DNA of 64,000 nt, from positions 253,314-317,313 of the forward strand of contig CAZGIM010000001.1 of the NCBI GenBank assembly GCA_964525995.1, written 5' to 3'. Under the pieces are notes generated by a model. It was not told the origin of the DNA and made no database searches. It was given only the letters and a program-made list of their open reading frames with translations. This document shows, one piece after another, positions 41,172 to 51,416 of this stretch. The stretch is from CAIVAT01 sp964525995 (GTDB lineage Bacteria; Bacteroidota; Bacteroidia; Bacteroidales; FEN-979). The position numbers and the translations under genes are program-made. The number at the start of each line of letters is the position of its first letter. The first letter of the stretch is position 1.

Positions 41172-41756
41172 CTAATGGTTGATTTTGATCTCTTTATTGT
41201 GCGCTGAAAGATTAAACCGGTCGGGGTGGCAGGCTACCATATCCTTGTAAAAATCTTCCATGAATTTCAGGTCTTCTTCATAATTCCCCGACGGGGTAAT
41301 AATCGGACCGATACCACCGGTTTTGTTTCCATAGTTGATAAAGGAGAGGGCAATGGGGACTTTTGCTCTGAGGGCGATAATATAAAATCCTTTTTTCCAT
41401 TTATCCACCCGTTTACGGGTTCCTTCAGGCGTTATAACAATGACCAGGGATTCCTCCTTCCGGAACATTTTAACTACCTGATCGACCATACTGCTGGCAT
41501 TGCCTCTTTCAACAGGAAGTCCTCCCAAACTTTTAAGGAAAGGGCCAAAAGGGAAAACGAATGCTTCCTTCTTGATCAGAAACCGGATATTCACCCGAAT
41601 CGCCCAGAAAGTAAGACGGCCAATAATAAAGTCCCAGGTGCTGGTATGCGGGGCAGAGACAATCACGGCTTTGTGAATTCCTGATGGAAGCGCTCCGTTG
41701 GTATTCCATCCGAAAAGTCGTAAAATGAATTTGGCTAACTTTCTACCCATCCTCAA
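41172..41756 (-). CDS. lysophospholipid acyltransferase family protein (PlsC-like)
   Basis: The 194-residue protein has the acyltransferase motif I HTSTWD (His37 and Asp42 of the HX4D dyad), motif II-like FLIKKEAFVFPFGPFLKSLGGLPVERG and motif III PEGTRKR near residue 111. The enzyme probably transfers an acyl chain to a lysophosphatidate or a related lipid at the inner membrane. The short form, without a long N-terminal membrane span, matches the Bacteroidota subgroup annotated as glycerol acyltransferase. It follows dnaX by 14 bases. Confidence 0.85.
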   Translation of the reverse strand: MRMGRKLAKFILRLFGWNTNGALPSGIHKAVIVSAPHTSTWDFIIGRLTFWAIRVNIRFLIKKEAFVFPFGPFLKSLGGLPVERGNASSMVDQVVKMFRKEESLVIVITPEGTRKRVDKWKKGFYIIALRAKVPIALSFINYGNKTGGIGPIITPSGNYEEDLKFMEDFYKDMVACHPDRFNLSAHNKEIKINH

Positions 41757-41770
41757 CGTAAATCCAACTG

Positions 41771-43498
41771 TTAATACTCAATTTCAAGATCAAGCTCTTC
41801 GCGAAGTAACCGCAGGGAATCGTTTTTTTGTGCCATCAGATCGAATTTTTCCTTGTCGGTATAGGGTCTGAAGTTTTTAGAGTTCTCGGCGACTGAAGTC
41901 CTGAGCTGGATTTTGGAATTCTTCAGTTTATTTCTGAGAAATTCCATCATTTCAGTCTTTTTCAGGGTAAGTTCGTCTTCAAGCACTTTATTATCAACGG
42001 TAAAATCGATCGTCCATTCATCGGAGATTCGGGGACGGCTGTTTTTCAGGGTTGAGTAAAGATGGGGTGAATCATTCCGTAGTGTCTCGGCGTATTCATC
42101 CCAGTAATTACAAAGATCGGTTTGTGAGAAAGGAGAAGCCATCTCTGACCTGCCGTTCGGTTCGTCAATAAGATCGTTTCCTGTTGCGGGTTTCGCGTTG
42201 AGATTCTTTAAGGATGTGATCCCGTCGAAAGAACGGGGAAGGTCTTTCATCTTTACAGGTTCCACAGCCTTTTTTGAAGCAGCATGGGTTGTTGGCTGAG
42301 TAGTCGGCCGGGCAGTCTGGACCTGAACAGGGGCTCCCACGGGTGAAGGATTTTTAGGAAGCGCCGGTTGGGGATACGTTCCGGTTTCAGCAGGGGCGTA
42401 GCCTTTCATAACCAGGGCACACATCTGCAACAGGGCAATCTCCAAATGAAGTTTCTTGTTATTGCTCGATTTATAATTCAAATCACACTGATTGTTGAGG
42501 TCGAGCATGTTGATCAGAAGGGTCACCGGGCATCTCCCTGATTGTTCCAGATATTGATCCCGGATGGAGGGGGCGGTCTCAATGAGTTTTACAGTCGCTG
42601 CATCCTTGCTGACCAGAAGATTCCTGAGGTGTTCGCCGAAGCCGATAATGAAATGCTGCCCATCGAATCCTTTATCGATAATTTCGTTAATGGTTATCAT
42701 TACACCTGAAACATCACCCGAAAGCATCTGATCGGTTATCCTGAAATAGTATTCATAATCCAGGACATTGAGATTTTCCAGAACGGTTTCATAGGTGAGT
42801 TTGTTCCCGGTAAAGCTTACCAATTGGTCAAAGATAGAGAGCGCATCCCGCATGGCGCCGTCAGCTTTCTGAGCGACGATGTGCAGGGCATGGTCTTCAG
42901 CTTCTACGTGTTCTTTCTCGGCTACATAACGCAAATGTCCTGCAATGTCGTCAATGGTAATACGACGGAAATCGAAAATCTGGCACCGGGAAAGAATGGT
43001 CGGTATAATTTTATGTTTTTCTGTAGTGGCAAGGATGAATTTGGCATAGGCAGGTGGTTCCTCCAATGTTTTCAGGAATGCATTGAAGGCAGCGGCCGAA
43101 AGCATATGGACTTCATCGATGATATACACTTTGTATTTCCCCGTTTGAGGCGGAATCCGAACCTGATCAACCAGAGTTCTGATATCATCGACCGAATTAT
43201 TGGAAGCCCCGTCGAGTTCGTAAATGTTGAACGAAGCATTTTCATTGAATGAGATGCAAGAAGGACAAGTGTCGCATGCTTCCAAACTGGATGAAAGGTT
43301 TTCGCAGTTAATAGTCTTTGCCAGAATCCGTGCGCAGGTAGTTTTTCCAACTCCTCTTGGCCCGCAAAAAAGAAACGCCTGGGCAAGCTGGTTGTTCTTG
43401 ATGGCGTTCTTCAAGGTGCTCGTGATGGGACGCTGACCAACGACCGTATCAAAGGTTTGAGGACGGTATTTTCGGGCTGATACGATGAAATTCTCCAT
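41771..43498 (-). CDS. dnaX: DNA polymerase III subunit gamma/tau
   Basis: The 575-residue clamp-loader ATPase starts MENFIVSARKYRPQTFDTVVGQ and has Walker A GPRGVGKTT (45-53), a four-Cys zinc module (CENLSSSLEACDTCPSC), DEVHMLS (Walker B), and the SRC sensor region ILSRCQIFDFRRI. Domain III reaches about residue 360, followed by a Pro/Thr-rich linker (about 370-425) and a C-terminal domain. It loads the beta clamp in the replisome. Only one product is evident; no slippery frameshift site was looked for in detail. It is the first gene of a four-gene minus-strand run. Confidence 0.95.
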   Translation of the reverse strand: MENFIVSARKYRPQTFDTVVGQRPITSTLKNAIKNNQLAQAFLFCGPRGVGKTTCARILAKTINCENLSSSLEACDTCPSCISFNENASFNIYELDGASNNSVDDIRTLVDQVRIPPQTGKYKVYIIDEVHMLSAAAFNAFLKTLEEPPAYAKFILATTEKHKIIPTILSRCQIFDFRRITIDDIAGHLRYVAEKEHVEAEDHALHIVAQKADGAMRDALSIFDQLVSFTGNKLTYETVLENLNVLDYEYYFRITDQMLSGDVSGVMITINEIIDKGFDGQHFIIGFGEHLRNLLVSKDAATVKLIETAPSIRDQYLEQSGRCPVTLLINMLDLNNQCDLNYKSSNNKKLHLEIALLQMCALVMKGYAPAETGTYPQPALPKNPSPVGAPVQVQTARPTTQPTTHAASKKAVEPVKMKDLPRSFDGITSLKNLNAKPATGNDLIDEPNGRSEMASPFSQTDLCNYWDEYAETLRNDSPHLYSTLKNSRPRISDEWTIDFTVDNKVLEDELTLKKTEMMEFLRNKLKNSKIQLRTSVAENSKNFRPYTDKEKFDLMAQKNDSLRLLREELDLEIEY

Positions 43499-43587
43499 AA
43501 ACAGAGTTCCTGCATGCGTAAAAGAGGGCCAAAATTACAAAAGTTTTTGTTTTTTCTGTAATTTGGCATCGGCTACAGACCCTCCCT

Positions 43588-44895
43588 ATGGTACTCATCT
43601 TTACCTCTGAAATCACATCACGGCTCGATTACATCACCCGTTTTCTTTTCAATGACCTGCTTGGCCTTGGAGTACGGTTGACAAATTCTACTGGTGAGTT
43701 TACTTCTCATCCGGGTCCCAAACTTTTTTATGGTACCGCCCCCAATACGGAGGCACTTAGAATCAAGCCGGAAGGAATTCTGTTTGAACATGGAATTTCT
43801 ATAAAACCAACACAGGTAACCCGGTTCTGCGACATTCCCGTGTTTTTTCAGGATACTGATCCCGGCGCCATGATCCCTTTTGATATTTTCGGTGCAGCCT
43901 TCTACCTGATCAGCCGGTATGAAGAGTATCTGCCACATTCAAAGGATCGGTACGGGAGGTTCAGGGTTCAGGATAGCCTTGCATTCCGAAACGGATTCCT
44001 GGAACTCCCGTTGGTTAATTTGTGGGCAAGGCTGTTAGGCGACATGCTGACCGAAAAATATCCCGGGCTGAAGGTGAAAATGCCCGATTACCGCTATGTT
44101 CCAACCCTTGATGTGGATCATGCATATGCCTACCTGAGCAGAACTATCGGAAGAACAGCCGGAGGAATCGTGAGGTCAATAACACGGGGAGAACTTTTTG
44201 ATATTTACCGGAGGATAAGGGTCCTTACCGGTTTCGAAAAAGATCCCTATGACAACTTTAAATACATTTTAAACTTACATCAACGGTATTCTACACCCCT
44301 TTTATATTTTATTCTTTTTGCTAATTATGGAGGTGATGACAATAACGTGACCCTTCATTCACCCCGTTTCCGCAGGTTATTGGGAGAATTGGCCCGGGAT
44401 CATGAAATCGGGATACATCCCTCGGTTTTATCAGGAACCCGGAAGGATTTGCTTTTGAAAGAGTATGAAGCGCTCTCAGAGGTCATCGGGCGACCAATCG
44501 TTGCGAGCAGGCAGCATTTCCTGAGCTTCAGCTTCCCTGATACCTTTCGTGGGTTGATCGGGGCGGGAATTACTCATGATTATTCGATGGGATATGCAAA
44601 TGAGCCCGGTTTCCGGGCCGGGACATCAGTGCCATTCCCATATTTCGACCTTTTAACCAATGAATCGACGAACCTGATCATTCATCCGATAACGATGATG
44701 GATGTAACGTTGCGCGATCATTTGCGTCTAAAACCAGATCAGGCCCTCCAACTCATTCAGAACTACATAAAGGTCGTACGATCGGCAGGCGGTTCCTTTG
44801 TGAGCATCTGGCACAATGAAAGCCTGGGTGACACCGGGAAATGGAAAGGCTGGAGGCAGGTATATGAAAAGATGGTCGAATCGGCTTCTGTTTAA
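43588..44895 (+). CDS. polysaccharide deacetylase family protein
   Basis: The 435-residue protein has a Bacteroidota-specific N-terminal region (residues 1-165) and a NodB-like deacetylase domain. The metal and catalytic motif appears as TLDVDHAY with Asp175, Asp177 and His178, then EIGIHPSVLSG and a late SIWHNESLGD. It is predicted to remove acetyl groups from a cell-envelope glycan. No signal peptide is seen. The following FemAB/GNAT-like gene starts nine bases later, suggesting a two-gene envelope or polysaccharide unit. Substrate is unknown. Confidence 0.8.
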   Translation: MVLIFTSEITSRLDYITRFLFNDLLGLGVRLTNSTGEFTSHPGPKLFYGTAPNTEALRIKPEGILFEHGISIKPTQVTRFCDIPVFFQDTDPGAMIPFDIFGAAFYLISRYEEYLPHSKDRYGRFRVQDSLAFRNGFLELPLVNLWARLLGDMLTEKYPGLKVKMPDYRYVPTLDVDHAYAYLSRTIGRTAGGIVRSITRGELFDIYRRIRVLTGFEKDPYDNFKYILNLHQRYSTPLLYFILFANYGGDDNNVTLHSPRFRRLLGELARDHEIGIHPSVLSGTRKDLLLKEYEALSEVIGRPIVASRQHFLSFSFPDTFRGLIGAGITHDYSMGYANEPGFRAGTSVPFPYFDLLTNESTNLIIHPITMMDVTLRDHLRLKPDQALQLIQNYIKVVRSAGGSFVSIWHNESLGDTGKWKGWRQVYEKMVESASV

Positions 44896-44903
44896 CTTAT
44901 CCG

Positions 44904-45839
44904 ATGATCCGGTATCTTCAAAATAGTCAAATCGACAAGCAGAATTGGGATCGGTGTGTGGCCGGATCAATCAACCGCAGGGTCTATGCCTTTTCGTGGT
45001 ACCTCGATCAGGTTTGTCCGGGGTGGGATGCGCTGGTGGAGGATGATTATGCGAGTGTCTTTCCCCTGACTCATCGGAAGAAATGGGGAATTCTTTATCT
45101 CTTTGAGCCTTTTTTTACGCAACAATTGGGTATATTTTCTTCAAAACCCGTTACGGAGAACCTCGTTTCCGATTTTTTTGGCCGGATACCCCGAAAATTC
45201 AAATTTATTGAAATTCACCTGAACAGTATGAATCCTGTTCAGCTTCAGGGATACGAAGTATTTCACCGTTTGAATCATGAGATTAGCCTTAATGCTGACT
45301 ATGACCGGTTGTATACCGCCTATTCACAAAATGCCCGAAGGAATCTGAAAAAAGCTGGCGAACATGGAATTATCATCAGCCATGATACCGCAATTGCAGA
45401 ACTGATCGCCCTGTTCAGAGAAAATTTTGGGAATAAAGAGGGAAAACTCAATCCGGACCATTACTTACTTTTGGAACGATTGTTAAATGAAACAAAGAAA
45501 CATAATTCCGGAGTGATATACAGCGCCCTGAATGATTCAGGAATGCTTTTGGCAGCAGCCTTTGTTTTAACTGACGCTTCGAGGCATTATTTCCTTTTCG
45601 CGGCATCTAATTCTGCAGCCCGTGACAATGGAGCCATGTTTTTCCTGATCGATCAAATTATACGGGATCATTCGGGGAGTAGTACCCTCCTTGATTTCGA
45701 GGGTGGTAATGATGCGAACTTAGCCAGGTTTTATAAGGGTTTTGGAGCTTGCGAGGTCACTTATCCGGCGGTCAGGATAAACCGTTTGCCATATTTTTTG
45801 TGGGCGGGGGTACGTTTAATCCGGAAGTTTAGATCTTGA
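44904..45839 (+). CDS. FemAB/GNAT-like acyl- or aminoacyl-transferase
   Basis: The 311-residue protein shows a double GNAT-like layout. The first half has YAFSWYLDQVCPGWDALVEDDYASVFPLTHR and FTQQLGIF; the second has YSQNARRNLKKAGEHGI, LFRENFGNKEG, and LLDFEGGNDANLARFYKGFGA, as in FemAB/CelD-related transferases of polysaccharide loci. The final segment has YPAVRINRLPYFL. It is probably cytosolic and acts on a nucleotide-sugar or cell-wall precursor; the exact acceptor is unknown. It is coupled to the deacetylase gene by a 9-base gap. Confidence 0.72.
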   Translation: MIRYLQNSQIDKQNWDRCVAGSINRRVYAFSWYLDQVCPGWDALVEDDYASVFPLTHRKKWGILYLFEPFFTQQLGIFSSKPVTENLVSDFFGRIPRKFKFIEIHLNSMNPVQLQGYEVFHRLNHEISLNADYDRLYTAYSQNARRNLKKAGEHGIIISHDTAIAELIALFRENFGNKEGKLNPDHYLLLERLLNETKKHNSGVIYSALNDSGMLLAAAFVLTDASRHYFLFAASNSAARDNGAMFFLIDQIIRDHSGSSTLLDFEGGNDANLARFYKGFGACEVTYPAVRINRLPYFLWAGVRLIRKFRS

Positions 45840-45921
45840 AAAGGCTGGATCATAATGATTTGAGTAGCTGGAGGAGGTGTTTGAATTTTTATTTTTTGGG
45901 TAACTTGTTAATGCATGGATT

Positions 45922-47166
45922 ATGAAGAACACACTGTTTTATGAAAATATCAGGATCTCGCTGACGGCGATAAAGAGTCATCTTTTGCGGACTATTCTCA
46001 CGATTATGATCATTGCCTTCGGGATTATGGCGCTTGTGGGGATTCTCACGGCCACAGATTCCATCAAATACTATCTTACCCAGAATTTCACGATGATGGG
46101 ATCGAATACCTTTACCATCCGTAACCGGTCGTCGAATGTACATATGGGAGGCGGACCACACAAGGAGAAGCGATATGAACCCATAACCTTCAGACAAGCC
46201 CGGGAATTCAAGGAACGGTACGATTTTCCTGCATATACCTCAATATATTCAAGGGCAACGGGAATAGCTACGTTGAAATACGAAAACAAAAAGACCAATC
46301 CCAATGTAAGGGTGATCGGTACCGATGAGATGTATTTTGTAACAGCAGGTGATGAAGTTGAGAAAGGTCGTAATTTTACTCCAAACGAGGTTGAAAACGG
46401 GTTCCATTCCGTGATCCTTGGCTCCAAATTAGTGGAAGATCTTTTCAAGAATCAGGAAGATCCGATTGATAAGATTATCTCGATCGGACCGGGAAAATTC
46501 AAGGTGGTCGGGGTCCTCAAGTCGAAAGGTTCCAGCATGGGTTTTAGCGGCGACCTGACCTGTTTTATTCCGGTTACGACAGTCAGGACGGCATTTCCAA
46601 GGCCCGACATGTCGTATAATATCAACGTCATGGCGAAAAGGCCTGAACAGGTTGACGCCGCGATAGGGGAGGCTACTGCGATTCTCAGGAATATCAGAAA
46701 AGTTCCTGTTGGTATCGAAAGCACCTTTGAGATGACCAAAAGCGATAACGTTGCAAAGATGTTGATCGAGAACATCAAATATGTTACAATGGCTGCCACG
46801 TTGATTGGATTTATTACCTTACTGGGAGCAGCCATCGGACTGATGAATATCATGCTGGTTTCGGTCACGGAGCGCACCCGCGAAATCGGTATCCGTAAAG
46901 CTATTGGCGCCACCAAAAGGGTCATCCGGAATCAGTTTCTATTCGAATCCGTCGTTATTGGACAATTGGGTGGATTTGTCGGGATATTCCTGGGAATCAT
47001 GGTGGGTAATGTGATTTCGTTGTTAATCGGGAGCGCCTTTATTGTGCCCTGGTTATGGATACTGACCGGTGTCATACTCTGTCTTGCCGTAGCGTTGTTA
47101 AGCGGGTTCATCCCGGCGCGTAAGGCAGCAAACCTGGATCCGATCGAATCGCTTCGTTACGAATGA
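45922..47166 (+). CDS. MacB-like ABC transporter permease
   Basis: The 414-residue permease has the MacB/FtsX topology: one N-terminal membrane span (about 20-45), a periplasmic domain (about 50-280) and three C-terminal spans. Typical marks are LLRTILTIMIIAFGIMALVGILTATDSI and LMNIMLVSVTERTREIGIRKAIGATKRVIRNQFLFESV before the last spans, ending ARKAANLDPIESLRYE. No ATP-binding subunit gene is adjacent, so its ATPase partner is encoded elsewhere. It could act in mechanotransmission, lipoprotein release or efflux. Confidence 0.88.
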   Translation: MKNTLFYENIRISLTAIKSHLLRTILTIMIIAFGIMALVGILTATDSIKYYLTQNFTMMGSNTFTIRNRSSNVHMGGGPHKEKRYEPITFRQAREFKERYDFPAYTSIYSRATGIATLKYENKKTNPNVRVIGTDEMYFVTAGDEVEKGRNFTPNEVENGFHSVILGSKLVEDLFKNQEDPIDKIISIGPGKFKVVGVLKSKGSSMGFSGDLTCFIPVTTVRTAFPRPDMSYNINVMAKRPEQVDAAIGEATAILRNIRKVPVGIESTFEMTKSDNVAKMLIENIKYVTMAATLIGFITLLGAAIGLMNIMLVSVTERTREIGIRKAIGATKRVIRNQFLFESVVIGQLGGFVGIFLGIMVGNVISLLIGSAFIVPWLWILTGVILCLAVALLSGFIPARKAANLDPIESLRYE

Positions 47167-47175
47167 TCGTAAAAC

Positions 47176-48609
47176 ATGGATCTTTGTAGCGTCATCGCCC
47201 TGCTCAACAAGGAGTTCCCGTATGAGCCCACCGAGGGTCAGCGGAGGGTGATGGAAGAATTAGCGTCGTTTCTGGTTCTATCATGGAAGAAGTCGAATGC
47301 ACTGTTTCTGCTGTGTGGGTATGCCGGAACAGGAAAGACCACCCTCGTTAAATCCCTGGTCGATGTATTGCCCAGGATCGGGAAACGGACTGTGTTACTG
47401 GCCCCGACGGGCAGGGCAGCCAAGGTTCTTAACGGGTATACCGGCAAGGAGGCGAATACCATTCACCGGAAGATTTATTTGGCCCGCACAACCCGGGAGG
47501 GTAAGATCAGCTTGCGGTTACAGACCAATTATCATAAACATACCCTGTTCATTGTCGATGAAGCTTCGATGATACAATATGGCGGAGAACAGGAGGGAGC
47601 CTTGTTTTCATCGAGGAATCTGCTTGATGATCTCTTTCACTATGTGTATAGCGGTGAAAATTGCCGGATGATGTTCATCGGCGATACTGCCCAACTTCCT
47701 CCGGTTGGACTTGGATACAGTCCGGCCCTGGATATCGATTTTTTAAAACAGCGGTATCATCTGTCGCCGGAAACATTTGAACTCACAGAGGTTGTACGAC
47801 AAGCCCGTAAGTCGGGTATCCTGGTAAATGCCACGATGGTTCGTAATCAGCTCCAGGACCGGAAATTTGAACTTCCCATATTGTTTACCGAATCATTTAA
47901 AGACATTCAGCGGATCACCGGATCAGAATTAGAGGAGTTGCTGAACCATGCTTTTTCAGATTCTGCGAAAGATCATAATGTAGTCATTTGCCGCTCCAAC
48001 AAAAGGGCGAATATTTTCAACCGTGAAATTCGGAGGCGTATTTTGTACTATGAGGATGAAATTTCGACGGGTGACTACCTGATGGTTGTTAAAAATAACT
48101 ATTTCTGGTTGCCGGATGATTCTCAGGCGGGTTTTATCGCTAATGGTGATATCGTTGAGTTGGTCCGAATCCGTAAGATTGAAGAGCAGTATGGGTTTCG
48201 TTTTGCTGAAGTCACCATCCGATTCATCGATTACCCTGAAGAGAAGGAACTTGACGTTAAGATCATTTTAAATACACTCATGTCGGAATCGGCGGCACTT
48301 TCGCAAGCGGAGCAAAACCGGCTCTTTCAGGCCGTCATGGATGATTACCAGGAACTTCCTTCCCGCCGTGCCCGGCTGGATCAGGTCAGGGTCAATCCTT
48401 TTTTTAATGCCCTTCAGGTGAAGTTTGCATATGCACTAACCTGTCATAAAACCCAGGGCGGTCAATGGAATACCGTTTTCGTTGATCAGGGTTATCTGAA
48501 CGACCGGATGATTAATATTGAATATGGACGGTGGTTATATACTGCGCTGACCCGGGCAACCCGAACGTTGTATCTGATCAATTTCGAGGAACGTTTTTTT
48601 AAAAAATAA
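47176..48609 (+). CDS. RecD-like superfamily 1 DNA helicase
   Basis: The 477-residue AAA/SF1B protein has Walker A GYAGTGKTT (48-56), motif Ia LLAPTGRAAKVL, Walker B IVDEASMI, motif III GDTAQLPPVG, and UvrD-C-like YALTCHKTQGGQWNTVFVDQ with ALTRATRTLYLI at the C-terminus. It lacks the long N-terminal part of full-length RecD2. It is probably a helicase or nuclease-associated motor in DNA repair. The gene starts nine bases after the permease and ends at a bidirectional terminator. Confidence 0.88.
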   Translation: MDLCSVIALLNKEFPYEPTEGQRRVMEELASFLVLSWKKSNALFLLCGYAGTGKTTLVKSLVDVLPRIGKRTVLLAPTGRAAKVLNGYTGKEANTIHRKIYLARTTREGKISLRLQTNYHKHTLFIVDEASMIQYGGEQEGALFSSRNLLDDLFHYVYSGENCRMMFIGDTAQLPPVGLGYSPALDIDFLKQRYHLSPETFELTEVVRQARKSGILVNATMVRNQLQDRKFELPILFTESFKDIQRITGSELEELLNHAFSDSAKDHNVVICRSNKRANIFNREIRRRILYYEDEISTGDYLMVVKNNYFWLPDDSQAGFIANGDIVELVRIRKIEEQYGFRFAEVTIRFIDYPEEKELDVKIILNTLMSESAALSQAEQNRLFQAVMDDYQELPSRRARLDQVRVNPFFNALQVKFAYALTCHKTQGGQWNTVFVDQGYLNDRMINIEYGRWLYTALTRATRTLYLINFEERFFKK

Positions 48610-48644
48610 CCCTGTTGCGAAAATTCACAACAGGGTTATTTTTT
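48601..48644. terminator. bidirectional terminator between the helicase and barrel genes
   Basis: AACCCTGTTG (48608-48617) pairs with CAACAGGGTT (48628-48637), a 10-bp perfect stem with A and T runs on the two sides. Confidence 0.8.
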
Positions 48645-48659
48645 AAGGCATAGAACCGG

Positions 48660-49565
48660 TTACCATCCTAACAGTGTGAGCCCCACAGTCCATGGATATA
48701 ACTCGGGACCCTGATTCTCCTGAAACATCCGGGTTACAGAATAAGTGGCAAAGAGGTTCAAATGAGACCAACCGATACGGAAGGCAGCATCGACTTTAAA
48801 TGGTGAAAGGTGGTAAGCTCCCCGGTCGCGAACCAGGTATTTTTCGACGGTATAGGATGCAACCCTATTGCCCTGATCGTCGATGAGAAAATAGGTCTGA
48901 TTTTTATTGTCGTAAACCTGTTTGGTATAAGATCCGATTCTGGCACCTAAAATAACGCCTAAAGAAACATGGAAGCTGTTCGCCCTCCGAAAACGGTTGG
49001 TCTGGTATTCAAACAACAATGGTAGCGTAATAAATGACTCCACCATTTTGTTTGTACGAAGAGAAACCAGGTTCCCGGAAGCATCTTCAACCCGATACGC
49101 TACCAAAGCGTTCGAATCCTGCAGCATAACATAGTTATTGGTAAAAAAGTAGTTGCAGATCTGAAAACCGATCCCGGTCGTAAATCCAAAATGGTTTTTG
49201 GCCAGATTTACATTCAGTTCAAAGGGATTGATGTTGACAGTAAGTGAACGGGCTGTGTTGATATTCATGTAAGGGTATTCCGGATAAAAGTTCATATTGA
49301 AATCAGAGGTCTCATACCCGTTAAAGCCCAGCTCGATCCCGGCCCAATGGCCATTATATTTTTTGTGTTTTTTACAGAATGGGAAATCATTCCAGTCAAA
49401 ATCGGGGAATCCGCAAAGGAAGTCATTCATAAAAACGCTGTCATGAACGTGATGTTTGGATTTATGCCTGGGAAAATCGGAAGGGTCTTGTGCCTTTACA
49501 GCAGGCAGTGCAAAAGTCATGCTTATGACGATAAGGAAAATCCTCATAGTTTTCATAGGGTACAT
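48660..49565 (-). CDS. outer-membrane beta-barrel protein, PorT-like
   Basis: The 301-residue protein has a signal peptide (MKTMRIFLIVISMTFALPAVKAQ, following a short extension) and a body of alternating strands: WAGIELGFNGYETSDFNM, GFTTGIGFQICNYFF, ITLPLLFEYQTNRF, FHVSLGVILGARIG, and a final LTLLGW. This is the outer_membrane_beta-barrel/PorT-like layout common in Bacteroidota. The His/Asp-rich N-terminal stretch (about 35-65) is unusual. Whether it is the T9SS-related PorT cannot be shown. The start could be at the fourth codon. Confidence 0.7.
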   Translation of the reverse strand: MYPMKTMRIFLIVISMTFALPAVKAQDPSDFPRHKSKHHVHDSVFMNDFLCGFPDFDWNDFPFCKKHKKYNGHWAGIELGFNGYETSDFNMNFYPEYPYMNINTARSLTVNINPFELNVNLAKNHFGFTTGIGFQICNYFFTNNYVMLQDSNALVAYRVEDASGNLVSLRTNKMVESFITLPLLFEYQTNRFRRANSFHVSLGVILGARIGSYTKQVYDNKNQTYFLIDDQGNRVASYTVEKYLVRDRGAYHLSPFKVDAAFRIGWSHLNLFATYSVTRMFQENQGPELYPWTVGLTLLGW

Positions 49566-49625
49566 TTTTTTTTGGTTAACAACTGAAGCCTAAGACGTGA
49601 AATAATCTCGAATGTTACAACGATA

Positions 49626-51416
49626 TCAGGAATCGAGTTTCAGAACAGCGAGGAATGCTTTCTGTGGAACTTCGACATTCCCGATCTGACGCATTCGTTT
49701 TTTTCCTTTTTTCTGTTTTTCAAGAAGTTTTCTTTTACGGGTGATGTCGCCGCCATAGCATTTCGCGGTGACATCTTTTCTCACCGCCTTAACGGTTTCC
49801 CTTGCGATGATCTTTGCGCCGATGGCCGCCTGGATAGCTACTTCAAATTGTTGGCGCGGGATAAATTCCTTTAACTTGATACAGAATTTCCGGCCGAAAT
49901 CGTACGAATTATTACGGGTAATGAGCGCCGAGAGGGCGTCAACCACTTCACCATTCAGGAGGATATCAAGTTTTACAAGATCGGTATCCTTATAGCCGAT
50001 CGGATGATAATCGAAAGAGGCATATCCTTTGGAGATGCTTTTCAACCGGTCATAAAAATCAAAAACAATCTCGCCCAAAGGGAGTTCCACGGTAAGTTCA
50101 ATACGATCGGTGGTGAGATATACCTGATTTTTCAGCGTTCCCCGTTTATCCATGCACAGTTTGATGATCGGACCGATGTATTCGGCTTTGGTAATAATGT
50201 TAGCCAGAATATAAGGCTCCTCCATCCGTTCGATATGGTTTGGTTCGGGAAGTCCGGATGGATTATAAACGTCGAGCGTTTCGCCTTTTGTGGTATAAAC
50301 CTTATAGGATACGTTGGGGACGGTAGTAATGACATCCATATCGAATTCACGATCGAGCCGTTCCTGGATGATCTCCATATGAAGAAGTCCAAGGAATCCG
50401 CACCGGAATCCGAAACCAAGGGCTGCCGATGCTTCCGGTTCAAAGGTGAGGGAAGCGTCATTGAGGCGAAGTTTTTCCAGGGAGTCGCGTAATTCTTCGT
50501 ATTCATCGGCGTCGGTGGGATAGATTCCGGCGAAAACCATCGGTTTTACACCTCGAAATCCTGAAATTCCCTCCAGACATGGTGTTTCAACGTGGGTGAT
50601 GGTATCGCCCACCTGTACCTCTTTGCTGTTTTTGATCCCTGAAATGATATAACCGACATTTCCTGTACAAACCGCGTCGCGTGGTTCGGGGCGGAGTTTC
50701 AGAATCCCGACCTCATCAGCATGATAGTCCATACCGGTTGCAACGAATTTTACATGGTCGCCCTTATTGATGGATCCGTTAAAGATCCGGAAATAGGCTA
50801 CCACTCCACGGAATGGATTATAGAGTGAGTCGAAGATCAGGGCTTGCAACGGAGCATCGGGGTCGCCTGAAGGAGGCGGAATTTTATGGATAATAGCTTC
50901 GAGAACCTCTTCAATGCCCAGTCCGATTTTGGCGCTGACTGCCAAAATTTCTTGACGATCGCACCCGATAAGGTCAACGATCTGGTCTTTGACCTCCTCA
51001 ACCATCGCAGCGTCCATGTCAATTTTATTTAAGACTGGGATGATGGCCAGGTTGTGTTCAATGGCAAGGTAGAGATTGGAAATTGTTTGAGCCTGGATTC
51101 CCTGGGTCGCGTCAACCACCAGCAAGGCCCCTTCACAAGCTGCAATTGCCCGGGAGACTTCGTATGAAAAATCAACGTGTCCGGGAGTATCGATCAGATT
51201 CAATACATAGATTTCATCATGATACCGAAAATTCATCTGGATTGCATGGCTCTTGATAGTGATACCCCGTTCGCGTTCGAGATCCATATCATCAAGCACC
51301 TGCTCTCTTGAATCCCGCTCTGAAATGGTATCGGTCCATTGTAACAGCCTGTCGGCCAGGGTTGATTTGCCGTGGTCGATATGGGCAATAATACAGAAGT
51401 TCCGAATTTTTTTCAC
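49626..51416 (-). CDS. lepA: elongation factor 4 (LepA)
   Basis: LepA is a ribosome-associated GTPase that back-translocates or eases stalled translation. The 596-residue protein shows G1 AHIDHGKST (residues 10-18), G2 RGITIKSH, G3 DTPGHVD, G4 NKID and G5 SAK, then the EF-G-like domains and the LepA-specific C-terminal domain with KKGKKRMRQIG. The start codon is GTG, because MKKIRNFC matches the family N-terminus. A TATCTTTG -7-like box lies six bases upstream, so the message could be nearly leaderless, but no good -33 element was found. Confidence 0.95.
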   Translation of the reverse strand: MKKIRNFCIIAHIDHGKSTLADRLLQWTDTISERDSREQVLDDMDLERERGITIKSHAIQMNFRYHDEIYVLNLIDTPGHVDFSYEVSRAIAACEGALLVVDATQGIQAQTISNLYLAIEHNLAIIPVLNKIDMDAAMVEEVKDQIVDLIGCDRQEILAVSAKIGLGIEEVLEAIIHKIPPPSGDPDAPLQALIFDSLYNPFRGVVAYFRIFNGSINKGDHVKFVATGMDYHADEVGILKLRPEPRDAVCTGNVGYIISGIKNSKEVQVGDTITHVETPCLEGISGFRGVKPMVFAGIYPTDADEYEELRDSLEKLRLNDASLTFEPEASAALGFGFRCGFLGLLHMEIIQERLDREFDMDVITTVPNVSYKVYTTKGETLDVYNPSGLPEPNHIERMEEPYILANIITKAEYIGPIIKLCMDKRGTLKNQVYLTTDRIELTVELPLGEIVFDFYDRLKSISKGYASFDYHPIGYKDTDLVKLDILLNGEVVDALSALITRNNSYDFGRKFCIKLKEFIPRQQFEVAIQAAIGAKIIARETVKAVRKDVTAKCYGGDITRKRKLLEKQKKGKKRMRQIGNVEVPQKAFLAVLKLDS